Source: Deltaproteobacteria bacterium GWA2_38_16 (GTDB lineage: Bacteria > Bdellovibrionota > JACOXK01 > 2-02-FULL-40-11). From it: DNA of 64,000 bases. The translations under genes were made by a program, and so were the position numbers. Numbering within the stretch: the first letter of the stretch is position 1; the number at the start of each line of letters is the position of its first letter. This document shows, piece after piece, positions 53,867-62,469 of the stretch. Below the pieces are notes generated by a model. The model made no database searches and was not told where the DNA came from. It saw only the letters and a program-made list of their open reading frames with translations. The stretch is taken from contig MGPE01000009.1 in the NCBI GenBank assembly GCA_001797335.1, positions 4,090 to 68,089 on the forward strand, given 5' to 3'.

Positions 53867-55342
53867 ATGAGTAATTTAACCTCTAGTTTAATGCTCTATT
53901 CTAGCGAAATCATCTTAACGTTGACGCTCTCTTTTGTCTTAATCATCCACATGATTTCTCGGAATAATTTTCTGACATTTTTAACGGCTCTGGTGGGACT
54001 TGCTGCTGCAGCTCTTGCAGTGGGAACGTTATATAGCTATGCCCCTCAATTTTATTTTTCAAATCACTTAAGCCACGATCCTTTTAGTCTCTTTTTTAAA
54101 CTCTTTTTCATTGTTGCTACTTTTTTTACGTTTCTTTTTAGCTACCGTTCCTATGAAATTGACTCCAATAGAACCGCTGAATTTTATCTTCTCACCCTTT
54201 CTGTTACCCTAGGCATGTGCACGCTGGTTTCTTCTTTAAATCTACTCACTCTTTATCTTTCCTTAGAACTCGTAAGTATTGTTTCTTATGCCCTGGCTGG
54301 ATTTAGAAAAGAACACCCCGCATCTAATGAAGCAGCCATTAAATATCTTTTATATGGAGCGTTTGCATCGGGGACCATGCTTTTTGGGATGTCTTTATTA
54401 TATGGACTCACAGGCTCTTTAAATATTTATTCTATTAATGCTACCTTATCGACCGCCTTTTTAGATCCTTTGGTTTTATATTCAGTACTTTTGATGATTC
54501 TTTTTGGATTTGGATTTAAAATTTCCATGGCTCCCTTCCATATGTGGGCTCCGGATGTGTATCATGGAGCGCCCACCCCAACGGCCGCTTTTTTTACCGT
54601 AGCCCCCAAGGCTGCCGGATTTGCTGTCTTCATTCGCTTTTTTTATACCGTTTTTGCCAACATGGGAACTACTCCCAATCAGTGGGATGAACTGACTAAT
54701 CTCAATTGGGCACTTATTCTTTCTATTTTATCTGCCATTACGATGACCATTGGAAATTTAAGTGCTCTTCGGCAAAAAAATGCCAAACGAATGTTGGCGT
54801 ATTCCAGTATTGCACACGCAGGATATATGCTCATGGGATTTATTGTTTTAAATAAACAAGGGCTTTCTTCCGTCTTATTTTATCTAGCTATTTATTTTTT
54901 CATGAATTTTGGTGCTTTTTTTGCCGTAGGATTAGCTTCTAACAAATTTAAAAATGAAGAAATTTCTAGTTTTAAAGGATTGGGGTGGACATCTCCCTTA
55001 TTGGGAGTTTCTTTGGCCATATTTTTATTTTCTTTAACAGGCATTCCGCCTTTTGGCGGATTTATTGGGAAAGTATATTTATTTTCAGCACTGGTTCATA
55101 AAGAGTTATATTGGCTACTCCTTATTGCTATTTTAAATACCGTCATCTCGCTTTATTACTATACGTATTTGGTCCGAGAAATGTTTTTACAAAAATCTAA
55201 GGATTCCGAAAGTGTAGCGCTTACCCCCCTTCATACAATAGCGCTACTTCTTTTGGTTATTCCAACCCTTGTCTTTGGCATTTACTGGGAACCTTTATTA
55301 GCCTTTGTCTCCCACTCACTTCAATTTATCGTCACTCCGTAA
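53867..55342 (+). CDS. nuoN: NADH-quinone oxidoreductase subunit N
   Basis: 491 residues. Antiporter-like proton channel with LELVSIVSYALAGFRKEHPA, SMAPFHMWAPDVYHGAPTPT, AYSSIAHAGYMLMGF and LTGIPPFGGFIGK. Last gene of the membrane-arm operon; a hairpin follows at 55360. Confidence 0.95.
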   Translation: MSNLTSSLMLYSSEIILTLTLSFVLIIHMISRNNFLTFLTALVGLAAAALAVGTLYSYAPQFYFSNHLSHDPFSLFFKLFFIVATFFTFLFSYRSYEIDSNRTAEFYLLTLSVTLGMCTLVSSLNLLTLYLSLELVSIVSYALAGFRKEHPASNEAAIKYLLYGAFASGTMLFGMSLLYGLTGSLNIYSINATLSTAFLDPLVLYSVLLMILFGFGFKISMAPFHMWAPDVYHGAPTPTAAFFTVAPKAAGFAVFIRFFYTVFANMGTTPNQWDELTNLNWALILSILSAITMTIGNLSALRQKNAKRMLAYSSIAHAGYMLMGFIVLNKQGLSSVLFYLAIYFFMNFGAFFAVGLASNKFKNEEISSFKGLGWTSPLLGVSLAIFLFSLTGIPPFGGFIGKVYLFSALVHKELYWLLLIAILNTVISLYYYTYLVREMFLQKSKDSESVALTPLHTIALLLLVIPTLVFGIYWEPLLAFVSHSLQFIVTP

Positions 55343-55359
55343 AATTATATCCCCTTTAG

Positions 55360-55381
55360 GTGTTTCAAAAGCTTGAAACAC
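55360..55381. terminator. 9-bp-arm hairpin after nuoN; terminator or operator
   Basis: GTGTTTCAA/TTGAAACAC with an AAGC loop, followed by TTTGTTATTTT. That fits an intrinsic terminator for the nuo operon. The same GTTTC/GAAAC core recurs in the palindrome at 55402-55414, so it may also bind the downstream regulator. Confidence 0.6.
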
Positions 55382-55398
55382 TTTGTTATTTTACCCTA

Positions 55399-55427
55399 TT
55401 GAGTTTCTGAAACTTCCCTGTTATAGC
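55399..55427 (+). promoter_or_regulatory. Promoter with palindrome in its spacer, TIGR02147 operon
   Basis: TTGAGT (55399-55404), 17-bp spacer, TATAGC (55422-55427), 11 nt before the ATG. AGTTTC-T-GAAACT (55402-55414) is a perfect palindrome lying across the -35 end and spacer, where a bound repressor would block RNA polymerase. Confidence 0.55.
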
Positions 55428-55438
55428 CTTTCCCAACC

Positions 55439-56209
55439 ATGAATGACCAAAGAGCTATACAAAGTGTACTTCAGTCGAAACTGACAGAGTTTCAATTAAA
55501 AAACACTGCCTTTTCACTTCGTGCTTTTTCAAATAGGCTTGGAATGAGCCCAGGGGCCGTTTCTCAAATTTTGAATGGAAAAAGATTTGTTTCTAAAAAG
55601 ATAGCCCAAAAAATTTGTGATAAACTTCTCTTAGATCCTCAAGAAAAATCAGAGATTGTTGGGCTTTTTCCTGAACAAAAAAAAGAACTCTTAAATAATA
55701 CTGCTTTAGAACCCAATTATCTTCAACTTCAGTCAGACCAGTTTCGAGTGATTTCAGATTGGTATTATTTGGCCATTCTCTCTTTAATGAAAACCCGAGG
55801 GTTTAAACAAAGCCCACAATGGATATCTAAACGTCTTGGCATATCCCAGAAAGAAGCCAAAGAGGCCATGACCCGATTAAAAAGATTGGGGCTCATTGAG
55901 AAAGATAAAAAGGGTGGGTTAAAGCGTTCCGTTCCACGTTATCGAACCTCTGATGACACAAAAGATGTATCTGTACAAAAATCTCATTTTCAAAGCTTGG
56001 AACTCGCACAAAAGTCATTAACAACGGATCCCGTTCAAGAAAGAGATTTTACTTCAATCACCATGGCCATTAATTCTAAGAAATTGGCTGAAGCAAAAGT
56101 TTTGATTCGAAAATTTCAAGATGAATTAAGTGGTCTTTTAGAAGATTCCACCCCTGATCAAGTGTATCGATTATGTGTTCAACTTTTTCCATTAAGTCAA
56201 GGGAGGTAA
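55439..56209 (+). CDS. TIGR02147-family regulator (HTH plus DUF4423-like)
   Basis: 256 residues. N-terminal Cro/CI-type helix-turn-helix: FSLRAFSNRLGMSPGAVSQI then LNGKRFVS. The middle, VISDWYYLAILSLMKTRGFK then WISKRLGISQKEAKEAMTRL, is a second winged-helix-like region typical of TIGR02147, and the C-terminal SITMAINSKKLAEAKVLIRK completes the family pattern. The family is abundant in Fibrobacter and Bdellovibrio relatives, with few characterised members. Its stop codon lies within the ribosome site of the first secreted gene, 5 nt before that ATG, so it heads the array's operon. Confidence 0.85.
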   Translation: MNDQRAIQSVLQSKLTEFQLKNTAFSLRAFSNRLGMSPGAVSQILNGKRFVSKKIAQKICDKLLLDPQEKSEIVGLFPEQKKELLNNTALEPNYLQLQSDQFRVISDWYYLAILSLMKTRGFKQSPQWISKRLGISQKEAKEAMTRLKRLGLIEKDKKGGLKRSVPRYRTSDDTKDVSVQKSHFQSLELAQKSLTTDPVQERDFTSITMAINSKKLAEAKVLIRKFQDELSGLLEDSTPDQVYRLCVQLFPLSQGR

Positions 56210-56301
56210 ATAATATGCGTAACTTATTCTATATCGGACTTTTAATGGCAGGGCTCATCTCACCCACTTTTGCTGGAGATAAAGTAGGAAATGGGGGAGA
56301 T
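56202..56301 (+). repeat. Start cassette, copy 1
   Basis: 100 nt from GGAGGTAAATAAT through codon 29 (GDKVGNGGD). Differs from copy 4 at 2 positions, from copy 2 at about 13 and from copy 3 at about 11, counted by eye. Confidence 0.9.
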
Positions 56302-57846
56302 GTCGTGGTTTGCCGGAATACAGTAAATGAAGTTACTTCGATTGAAGCCTTAGATATTTATGAAGGGAGAGTGCGCTGGACTATCGAACTTGATTTGGGA
56401 GATGCTTCTTTGTCTCCTCTTCAAAAAGTGGAATTGGCTCTTTCAAGGTTAGGGCGAATTTCGTCTATCCGAGCAGAGAGGTATTTAGAAAAAGCCAAGC
56501 AGTTTGACGCTAACGCTCTCTTTTTAGATAATACCGAGCTTCCAGATATTTCTGATTCTAACCATTTAATTTTTCCAAAAGGCTGTAAAGTCGAACAAAT
56601 TATTGTCCAACGAACTCCTCATTTTTCAGATGATAGACGATATTTGGTCAGTAATGATCTTTGGAAACAACTAGACTCTACAAATAAAGCTGCTCTTATA
56701 CTTCATGAAATTATTTATGAAGAAGCATTAGAATTTGGGCATCAAGATTCTGTCCCTACCCGTTATTTTAATGCTCATCTCATGTCCCATCGATTTGAAA
56801 CTTTTACGCCAAAAGAAATGGCTGCTTTTTTTAAGACAATTGATTTTAAGAAATTTGATTATCAAGGTTTTATTTATGCTTCTTCTAGACTTGAATGCCA
56901 TCACCAATTCATCAAAGAAGAGATGTGGCCCATTCAATTTTTTGATAATGGCATGGTTGTTAAAAGTGGCTGTATTTTAAGTGGCTCTATCGAAGTTCAA
57001 GGACAAAAAGCAAATGTGGCAGGATTTATTTCTTTTCATGATAACGGACAGCCTCATTCTTTCATGGCCAGTTCTCCCGATCCACAAAAACCACTCATGG
57101 TCAGAATTAATGAAAAAGATTATGCCCCATATGATGGGGGAGAAATCCAGCTCTATCAAGATAGTAGTTTGAAAGCGGTCGTTTTGGCCTTAGATGATAA
57201 AAATGGATTAGTTTTTGAATCCACCAATTATTCTTTGAATACAGTCGCAGTCGATAATCCATGGGGAAAGGGGAGTCGTCCCTTAACTGTAATCCTTTAT
57301 CCGAATGGGGGCATAAGTAGCCTGATAGCCATAGAACCAGATAGGCATTATCCCAAACAAATTAAAGGATGGGGAATGAGTCGAGGTCAAAGGATATATA
57401 TTAGATCAAATCGTGTTGATTTTTTTTCAGATGAAACTGTAAAAATGGCAACCATCTCTTATGAAACACCTTTAACTTTTACGATTGATGAGCATCAGTT
57501 GAAATTTGCAGGGTATGTAGAGCTCTACGAAACAGGGGAATTAAAAAGTGGTATTTTCATTGCAGAACCTCAGAAATCGTTCTGGGGAAATACGTACTTT
57601 GAAAAAATAGCGATTCCTTTTTTGGTCGGAGATCAAAAAACTAAATTTTGGCTAAAAAAAGAAACAAATGATTGGTTTGAAGGAAGATATATTCACTTTT
57701 ATCCTGGATATAAAGTTAAACAAGGAATGTTAGCGCAGTCCGCAACATTTAAAACTACGGATGGGCAAACAATCGTTGTTCAAGAAGGACAGATAGTATC
57801 TTTAGATGAACAAGGACGATTATTACAGGGGCAAAGTGAATACTAA
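56215..57846 (+). CDS. Secreted GDKVGNGGD-family protein 1
   Basis: 543 residues from ATG 56215. Signal peptide MRNLFYIGLLMAGLISPTFA, mature start GDKVGNGGDVVVCR, a pattern common in Bdellovibrio-group secreted proteins; then EVTSIEALDIYEGR. His164-Glu165 lies in LHEIIYEEALEFGH, a helix common to all four neighbours. The C-terminal half repeats beta-like modules with similar phrases (FISFHDNGQPHSFM, VILYPNGGISSLI, YVELYETGELKSGIF), possibly a beta-strand repeat. Function unknown; a periplasmic or released effector is likely. Confidence 0.8.
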   Translation: MRNLFYIGLLMAGLISPTFAGDKVGNGGDVVVCRNTVNEVTSIEALDIYEGRVRWTIELDLGDASLSPLQKVELALSRLGRISSIRAERYLEKAKQFDANALFLDNTELPDISDSNHLIFPKGCKVEQIIVQRTPHFSDDRRYLVSNDLWKQLDSTNKAALILHEIIYEEALEFGHQDSVPTRYFNAHLMSHRFETFTPKEMAAFFKTIDFKKFDYQGFIYASSRLECHHQFIKEEMWPIQFFDNGMVVKSGCILSGSIEVQGQKANVAGFISFHDNGQPHSFMASSPDPQKPLMVRINEKDYAPYDGGEIQLYQDSSLKAVVLALDDKNGLVFESTNYSLNTVAVDNPWGKGSRPLTVILYPNGGISSLIAIEPDRHYPKQIKGWGMSRGQRIYIRSNRVDFFSDETVKMATISYETPLTFTIDEHQLKFAGYVELYETGELKSGIFIAEPQKSFWGNTYFEKIAIPFLVGDQKTKFWLKKETNDWFEGRYIHFYPGYKVKQGMLAQSATFKTTDGQTIVVQEGQIVSLDEQGRLLQGQSEY

Positions 57847-57860
57847 TTATTCTTTGCAAA

Positions 57861-57960
57861 GGAGGTAAATAATATGCGTAACTTATTCTATAGTGGACTT
57901 TTAATAATGAGCCTGCTCTCACCCACTTTTGCTGGAGATAAAGTAGGCAATGGGGGAGGC
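57861..57960 (+). repeat. Start cassette, copy 2
   Basis: Same 100-nt module; differences cluster in the hydrophobic core of the signal peptide (SGLLIMSLL). Confidence 0.9.
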
Positions 57961-59082
57961 GCTGTTGTTTGTAGAAGTTTGACTGATAACAGCGTTTTTT
58001 CTTCAGAATTACTTGATTTATGGGAAGGTAAAGAATTCCTTGATCTTTCCATACCAGAATCATCAAAAGAGGTGAATGAACAGCATTTGTCTGCATTAGA
58101 GGTAATAAGAAATGTAGGAAAACCAGAGAAAAAGTTGTCTGACAAAAATCTTCTTAATTCTATAAGTGATTTCACAGAAAGAATTTATTTAGATATTTTA
58201 GAGGCCACTCGTCATATCGATAATTCAACAAGCGATCTGCCTTTGGATATGGGTATCAATTTAACCAATGATATTTATGCAGTCTACTATAAGAAGACAT
58301 TACGAAGTATGAGCACGCCGAACCTTCGATGTGGATTAGAGATGGTGGCATATTATAGGCCAGATGGCACTTTAGAGAGAGACACTGAAATCTATGACCA
58401 TTTTACGTTAACCAGTAAAGCCGCTTTAAAAACACACGAATCTATTTACAAGGCAGCCCGAGAATTTTCAACCTTTGCTCATGGAAAGAAAAAAGTTTTA
58501 AATGATTCAAGAGACGTTAGAGAACTTGTTGCGTATTTATATTCTCAAGAACCAGACCAGGGTAAAATTTTAAATAGTCTTCACGCTCTCTTCGGTTATC
58601 GCCCAACTGAGCAGAAATATGTTGATGTTAAACCCGATGATCATCAAGAAACAAATCTCAGGATCTCAATTCTTACATCCAAAAGTCTCGAAAAAGGGGG
58701 ATTTATAGATAGTTTTATAGATCGAGAAAGTTTAAGGGGAGTCCAACTCGGTTACAATGCTTATTTATATGATGAAACACGCTCAAATCCTGTTAAAATT
58801 TCTGGGGCAACATTAGATTCAAAACAGAATCCAAAAGAACGCTTTTTGTTGTCTCAAAACATACAGGACTTACGTCATAAAATAATCTATATTGAGGGTT
58901 TTTTCTCACCTCGTCGTAATGCAACTGAGTACCTGAGAGAAGACTCGATAGAAATGACCGTTGCGGTAAAACTTGAATTATTGGGTAACAATGATGTCGT
59001 TTTGGCGGAGAGGTCTGGCACATTAATCTTTTCAACAAATACGCTTGAACCCTTTGTCATGCTTTTCTGTGAACTATATTGA
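57874..59082 (+). CDS. Secreted GDKVGNGGD-family protein 2
   Basis: 402 residues. Signal peptide MRNLFYSGLLIMSLLSPTFA, mature GDKVGNGGGAVVCRSLTDNS then SSELLDLWEGKEF, closest to protein 1 in this N-terminal region. His188-Glu189 is in KTHESIYKAAREF. The C-terminal part (about 255-400) is unlike protein 1 and has a beta-rich pattern. The ribosome site AAAGGAGG is strong; 27 nt separate it from protein 1. Function unknown. Confidence 0.78.
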   Translation: MRNLFYSGLLIMSLLSPTFAGDKVGNGGGAVVCRSLTDNSVFSSELLDLWEGKEFLDLSIPESSKEVNEQHLSALEVIRNVGKPEKKLSDKNLLNSISDFTERIYLDILEATRHIDNSTSDLPLDMGINLTNDIYAVYYKKTLRSMSTPNLRCGLEMVAYYRPDGTLERDTEIYDHFTLTSKAALKTHESIYKAAREFSTFAHGKKKVLNDSRDVRELVAYLYSQEPDQGKILNSLHALFGYRPTEQKYVDVKPDDHQETNLRISILTSKSLEKGGFIDSFIDRESLRGVQLGYNAYLYDETRSNPVKISGATLDSKQNPKERFLLSQNIQDLRHKIIYIEGFFSPRRNATEYLREDSIEMTVAVKLELLGNNDVVLAERSGTLIFSTNTLEPFVMLFCELY

Positions 59083-59085
59083 AGA

Positions 59086-59185
59086 GGAGGTAAATAATAT
59101 GCGTAACTTATTTTATATAGGACTTTTAATAATGGGCCTCATCTCACCCACCTTTGCGGGAGATAAAGTGGGAAATGGGGGGGAT
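59086..59185 (+). repeat. Start cassette, copy 3
   Basis: Same 100-nt module, about 89% identical to copy 1; preceded by GAAGA. Confidence 0.9.
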
Positions 59186-60529
59186 GGCACGGCTTTGGAA
59201 TTTAAGCATATAGCAATGGATTTGTATGATTACTTTAAAACTCTCCCTCCAGCTATGTTACCTGAAAAAATGCAAGATATAGACCTTCTTGTATTTAAAA
59301 ACTTTATAGATAATCTCAATGTTACTTCCAAGGCGCAATTTGATCCACCCCATGAAAATTTCACTGCTATGAATTTTAGTTACCCTCATGAAACAGATTT
59401 GGAAGGAGGACAAATTATTATCAATAGAAGTCGGTGGAGTGAAGAAACTCAAAAGAAAGCTGTTGTTTTGCATGAATTATTGGGATTGATGGGGAAAGAT
59501 AGAAAATACGACGTGTCTCATGAGTTTGTAAATACCATCGTAGATAATGAAGCAGCCTTTTCTCAGATCTATGATCTTATACAGGGGATAAGATCAGCAC
59601 ACGGATTTTTTGAAACGGCCATGAGTTATTTTCAAAGTGTGCATAGCGGTAAAGCATCGGAACTTACTCATCAATTGATGTGGACACATCCAAACAAAAC
59701 GGCCATGAGTGAAATGCCAAAGAGAGAGGCCTTAGAAATGATCGAGCTATTTCAAGGTGGAGCTAGAGAGTATAAAACTTTTTATGAACAGTCATTTCAA
59801 TTACAACATAGTATTTTGAGTTTGGCTTTAACCCTAATAGATTTAGAGGTATATCCAGAAATTCAAGCTGCTAAAAAAGCGTTGATTTGGGATGAAACTG
59901 TTGTTCCTGACCTTTTTTCTAGATGGGATAATGGAATGCAACTATACCTTAATCAATTTAACAATACAGTCAGTGATACCGTTATGATTGATGTCAGACA
60001 ATATACCCATGATCTTTGGGAATGGGTTCACTTGATCCATGAAATAAGAAATAGAGTGATGTCTTATTCAAAGCTTGTGACCGAGTTATATAATAGCCTT
60101 CCTGTTATAGAAAGTCGTCTTTATAAAACTGCTATTTTAAGTGGAGAATATCCAAAAAAAGACCAAGAAAGACTAAAAGAGCTATTGGAAGTACCCTCTG
60201 TCCATTTTATTATCCTAGGAAATAATAAAGATGCTCAAGTTGCAGTGAGAAACGCATCACATCTTTCCGGATTCGAAGGAGACCCCAGAGATGTCATCTG
60301 GATTAAAAAACCAGAATTAGCGAGAGAGGTCTTAGAAGCAAGCTTCCCTGAACAGTTAAAGGCAAATCGTTTTAATGGTGCCCTTGCATTTACAACATCA
60401 ATGTATGGAACTGTCTCAGATATTATTGACCAAGAAGAAACTGTTGATCTTTTTCGAGTTTTTGCTGGCTACGTTAGGGCTGAAGCTAATGTAAAAGATC
60501 AAGCGGGACTCAATACAGGAGGTAAATAA
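59099..60529 (+). CDS. Secreted GDKVGNGGD-family protein 3
   Basis: 476 residues from ATG 59099. Signal peptide MRNLFYIGLLIMGLISPTFA, mature GDKVGNGGDGTALEFKHIAM; the VVCR segment is missing. His125-Glu126 is in VVLHELLGLMG, followed by a second SHEF. The remaining 300 residues are mostly helical and unrelated by eye to the neighbours. Its stop codon lies inside the ribosome-site cassette of gene 4. Function unknown. Confidence 0.78.
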   Translation: MRNLFYIGLLIMGLISPTFAGDKVGNGGDGTALEFKHIAMDLYDYFKTLPPAMLPEKMQDIDLLVFKNFIDNLNVTSKAQFDPPHENFTAMNFSYPHETDLEGGQIIINRSRWSEETQKKAVVLHELLGLMGKDRKYDVSHEFVNTIVDNEAAFSQIYDLIQGIRSAHGFFETAMSYFQSVHSGKASELTHQLMWTHPNKTAMSEMPKREALEMIELFQGGAREYKTFYEQSFQLQHSILSLALTLIDLEVYPEIQAAKKALIWDETVVPDLFSRWDNGMQLYLNQFNNTVSDTVMIDVRQYTHDLWEWVHLIHEIRNRVMSYSKLVTELYNSLPVIESRLYKTAILSGEYPKKDQERLKELLEVPSVHFIILGNNKDAQVAVRNASHLSGFEGDPRDVIWIKKPELAREVLEASFPEQLKANRFNGALAFTTSMYGTVSDIIDQEETVDLFRVFAGYVRAEANVKDQAGLNTGGK

Positions 60530-60617
60530 TATGCGTAACTTATTCTATATCGGACTTTTAATGGCAGGGCTCATCTCACCCACTTTTGCAGGAGATAAAG
60601 TAGGAAATGGAGGAGAT
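60518..60617 (+). repeat. Start cassette, copy 4
   Basis: Same module, 98 of 100 positions identical to copy 1 although two genes lie between. Confidence 0.92.
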
Positions 60618-61823
60618 GCTGTTAAAAAAGAGGGGGAGCTCATACCCAGAGATCTCATACCCAGTGGCCCAGGCTCAGCCTTTATTCCACTGCCCCTCTC
60701 AAAGAAAAAGGAATTTCTAAACAATCTTCCTGGATTTATGAACCTTATTAAAAATATTGGACAAGCCCATCCAGGTTTAGCTCTAGCAATCTGGGATGAT
60801 TTAATGAATGCAAAAATTTATTTAGTCGATTGGGAACTGGATGTTTTACCCAGAGCAGAAACCAGCATTAGTTCAGATTTTCATGCAGACAGGCAGGTGT
60901 GCATTCGTACTGAAAACGAAATTATTTGTTCCTTACCTGCCCTCAACGAATCAAAAGAACAACGCGTCTATCCCATACATGAATCGTTACACTCCATGAT
61001 TAGAGGAGAAGGCCCTATTAAACACGAGAAAGTAAGAGCCATGACACGTTATTTAATTGAAAATGAAGAACACTATTCATTTGAAGATTTACAAGAAATC
61101 ATGAACACGCTTGGCGTATACAATGAACTTACAGGTTACTATTGGTCAATGATTAAAAAAGTGCATCGGAAATCAGGTTGGTTTTACGAAAGAGAGCGTG
61201 AAATTGTTGATATCTTATTTCAAGAAATGGGTTCCAATGAAGCTCGCTGCGCTCTTTATAAAGAGGTTATAAATTCTTGGTCAACACGTGAGTACCCCCT
61301 ATTCAATAGTATTGAATTACAAAAGGTTATTGAAAAAGGATTTGATCACTGGGCTAACTATGATCAGTGTCCTAATGACGAACGATTCAGCTATATGAAT
61401 GCTCTTGTTCCTACCTGGAATGACTCATATGTACTTGTAAATAAAGCCAGTTGGGTTTCTCATTCGTATGTTTATCCTCTAAGTATTTGGGAAGCGGAGG
61501 AAACTGAAGATAGATGTAATACATATGCTAATGACACATTAGGAGAATGGTTAAAACAAGAAAAAGTGCAACTGGAGCAAATCAAAACTGATTTGATTCC
61601 TGCTCTTAAGCACAGACTTCAAGAGGAATCTGAAGCTGGAGACCCAGCCACAGCTGAATATTTAAATTATGTGGCTTTGAATAAAGGCTGGATTGAAAAA
61701 GTAGATATCGCTTTAGAAAACGTAAATAATGCACTCTCAACTTTTGAGAAAAATCAAAAAATCTGTCAGGACCACAAAGAAAAATCATCTAGAGGTTTTT
61801 TGGGATGGCTTAAGTTTTGGTGA
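60531..61823 (+). CDS. Secreted GDKVGNGGD-family protein 4, HExxH-containing
   Basis: 430 residues. Signal peptide MRNLFYIGLLMAGLISPTFA identical to protein 1, mature GDKVGNGGDAVKKEGELIPR. His150-Glu-Ser-Leu-His154 forms an HExxH motif, as in zinc metallopeptidases; the other three have only HE at this place. Five cysteines lie in the mature part and the C-terminus is a basic amphipathic stretch, SSRGFLGWLKFW. Helical, charged. A protease role is possible but a third zinc ligand cannot be assigned. Confidence 0.78.
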   Translation: MRNLFYIGLLMAGLISPTFAGDKVGNGGDAVKKEGELIPRDLIPSGPGSAFIPLPLSKKKEFLNNLPGFMNLIKNIGQAHPGLALAIWDDLMNAKIYLVDWELDVLPRAETSISSDFHADRQVCIRTENEIICSLPALNESKEQRVYPIHESLHSMIRGEGPIKHEKVRAMTRYLIENEEHYSFEDLQEIMNTLGVYNELTGYYWSMIKKVHRKSGWFYEREREIVDILFQEMGSNEARCALYKEVINSWSTREYPLFNSIELQKVIEKGFDHWANYDQCPNDERFSYMNALVPTWNDSYVLVNKASWVSHSYVYPLSIWEAEETEDRCNTYANDTLGEWLKQEKVQLEQIKTDLIPALKHRLQEESEAGDPATAEYLNYVALNKGWIEKVDIALENVNNALSTFEKNQKICQDHKEKSSRGFLGWLKFW

Positions 61824-61928
61824 TCGACCCTACGCAAGATCCAAAACAAAAGAATAAGGATTGCAGATAGAGTTGCAAAAAACATAAAACGTGCTATTGA
61901 GAACCTCATCTTCAAAGGAGAGTGTAAA

Positions 61929-62372
61929 ATGAAGAAATATAGCTTAGGTGTTTTATACTTTATATTCTTTATGCCTTCTGTTCTTTTTGCTGATCGTCTA
62001 TGCATTGAATCTTCAAAAATTCAATATGGCTACGATGAGTTTACAGATGAATTTCATTACTATTTTGATTCTTATGGGGTTGGACTTGTAATTGGACGCT
62101 ATTGGCTTCGATACCCAGATCAGAGGACCGAAATTGGACACAGTTTAGAAGCTCTATACAATAATCCATTTAAAGAAAGAATTTTTGTGTGTTTTGAAAA
62201 AGAAAAAGCAGTCTCACGAGGAACGGGCTGGTTTTTAACAGATGGTTTTAAATATTCTCATAAAACATTGCCCATAACTCAAGCGATCCCATCTGTATTT
62301 ATTCCATATTCGGGAATGTTTGAGTCTGATTTGTCTGGACAAGTTTTAAATCCTTTGGTCAAAACAAACTGA
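61929..62372 (+). CDS. Small secreted protein of unknown function
   Basis: 147 residues. Signal peptide MKKYSLGVLYFIFFMPSVLF with cleavage near ADR. Two cysteines (LCIESS, FVCFEKEK) could form a disulfide. Aromatic-rich, no family recognised. A good AAAGGAGAG ribosome site precedes the ATG. The 105-bp gap from protein 4 contains no clear hairpin, so it could still belong to the array operon. Confidence 0.65.
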   Translation: MKKYSLGVLYFIFFMPSVLFADRLCIESSKIQYGYDEFTDEFHYYFDSYGVGLVIGRYWLRYPDQRTEIGHSLEALYNNPFKERIFVCFEKEKAVSRGTGWFLTDGFKYSHKTLPITQAIPSVFIPYSGMFESDLSGQVLNPLVKTN

Positions 62373-62469
62373 CCTGCCCCCAAGCAAGAGCAAATGCCTT
62401 TTTTCTTGGTAAAGTGGGATTTTCTTGTAAAAGAGCTTCTTTAACTTTACAAATTTGTATTTCCTATAG

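Noticed and set aside
57755-58175. Minus-strand frames over the secreted-protein array
   Set aside because: Antisense to strongly supported coding sequence with ribosome sites and signal peptides.
55439-61823. Diversity-generating retroelement or phage origin for the variable array
   Set aside because: No reverse transcriptase, template repeat, integrase or phage gene in the window; the variable parts are whole bodies rather than a short 3' region.
30864-62372. Similarity of the MKKYSL signal peptides at 30864 and 61929
   Set aside because: DNA is not similar and the mature proteins are unrelated; chance likeness of signal peptides.
62373-62469. Possible terminator between convergent genes
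   Set aside because: Only a weak CAAG/CTTG pairing with a T run; no convincing stem.
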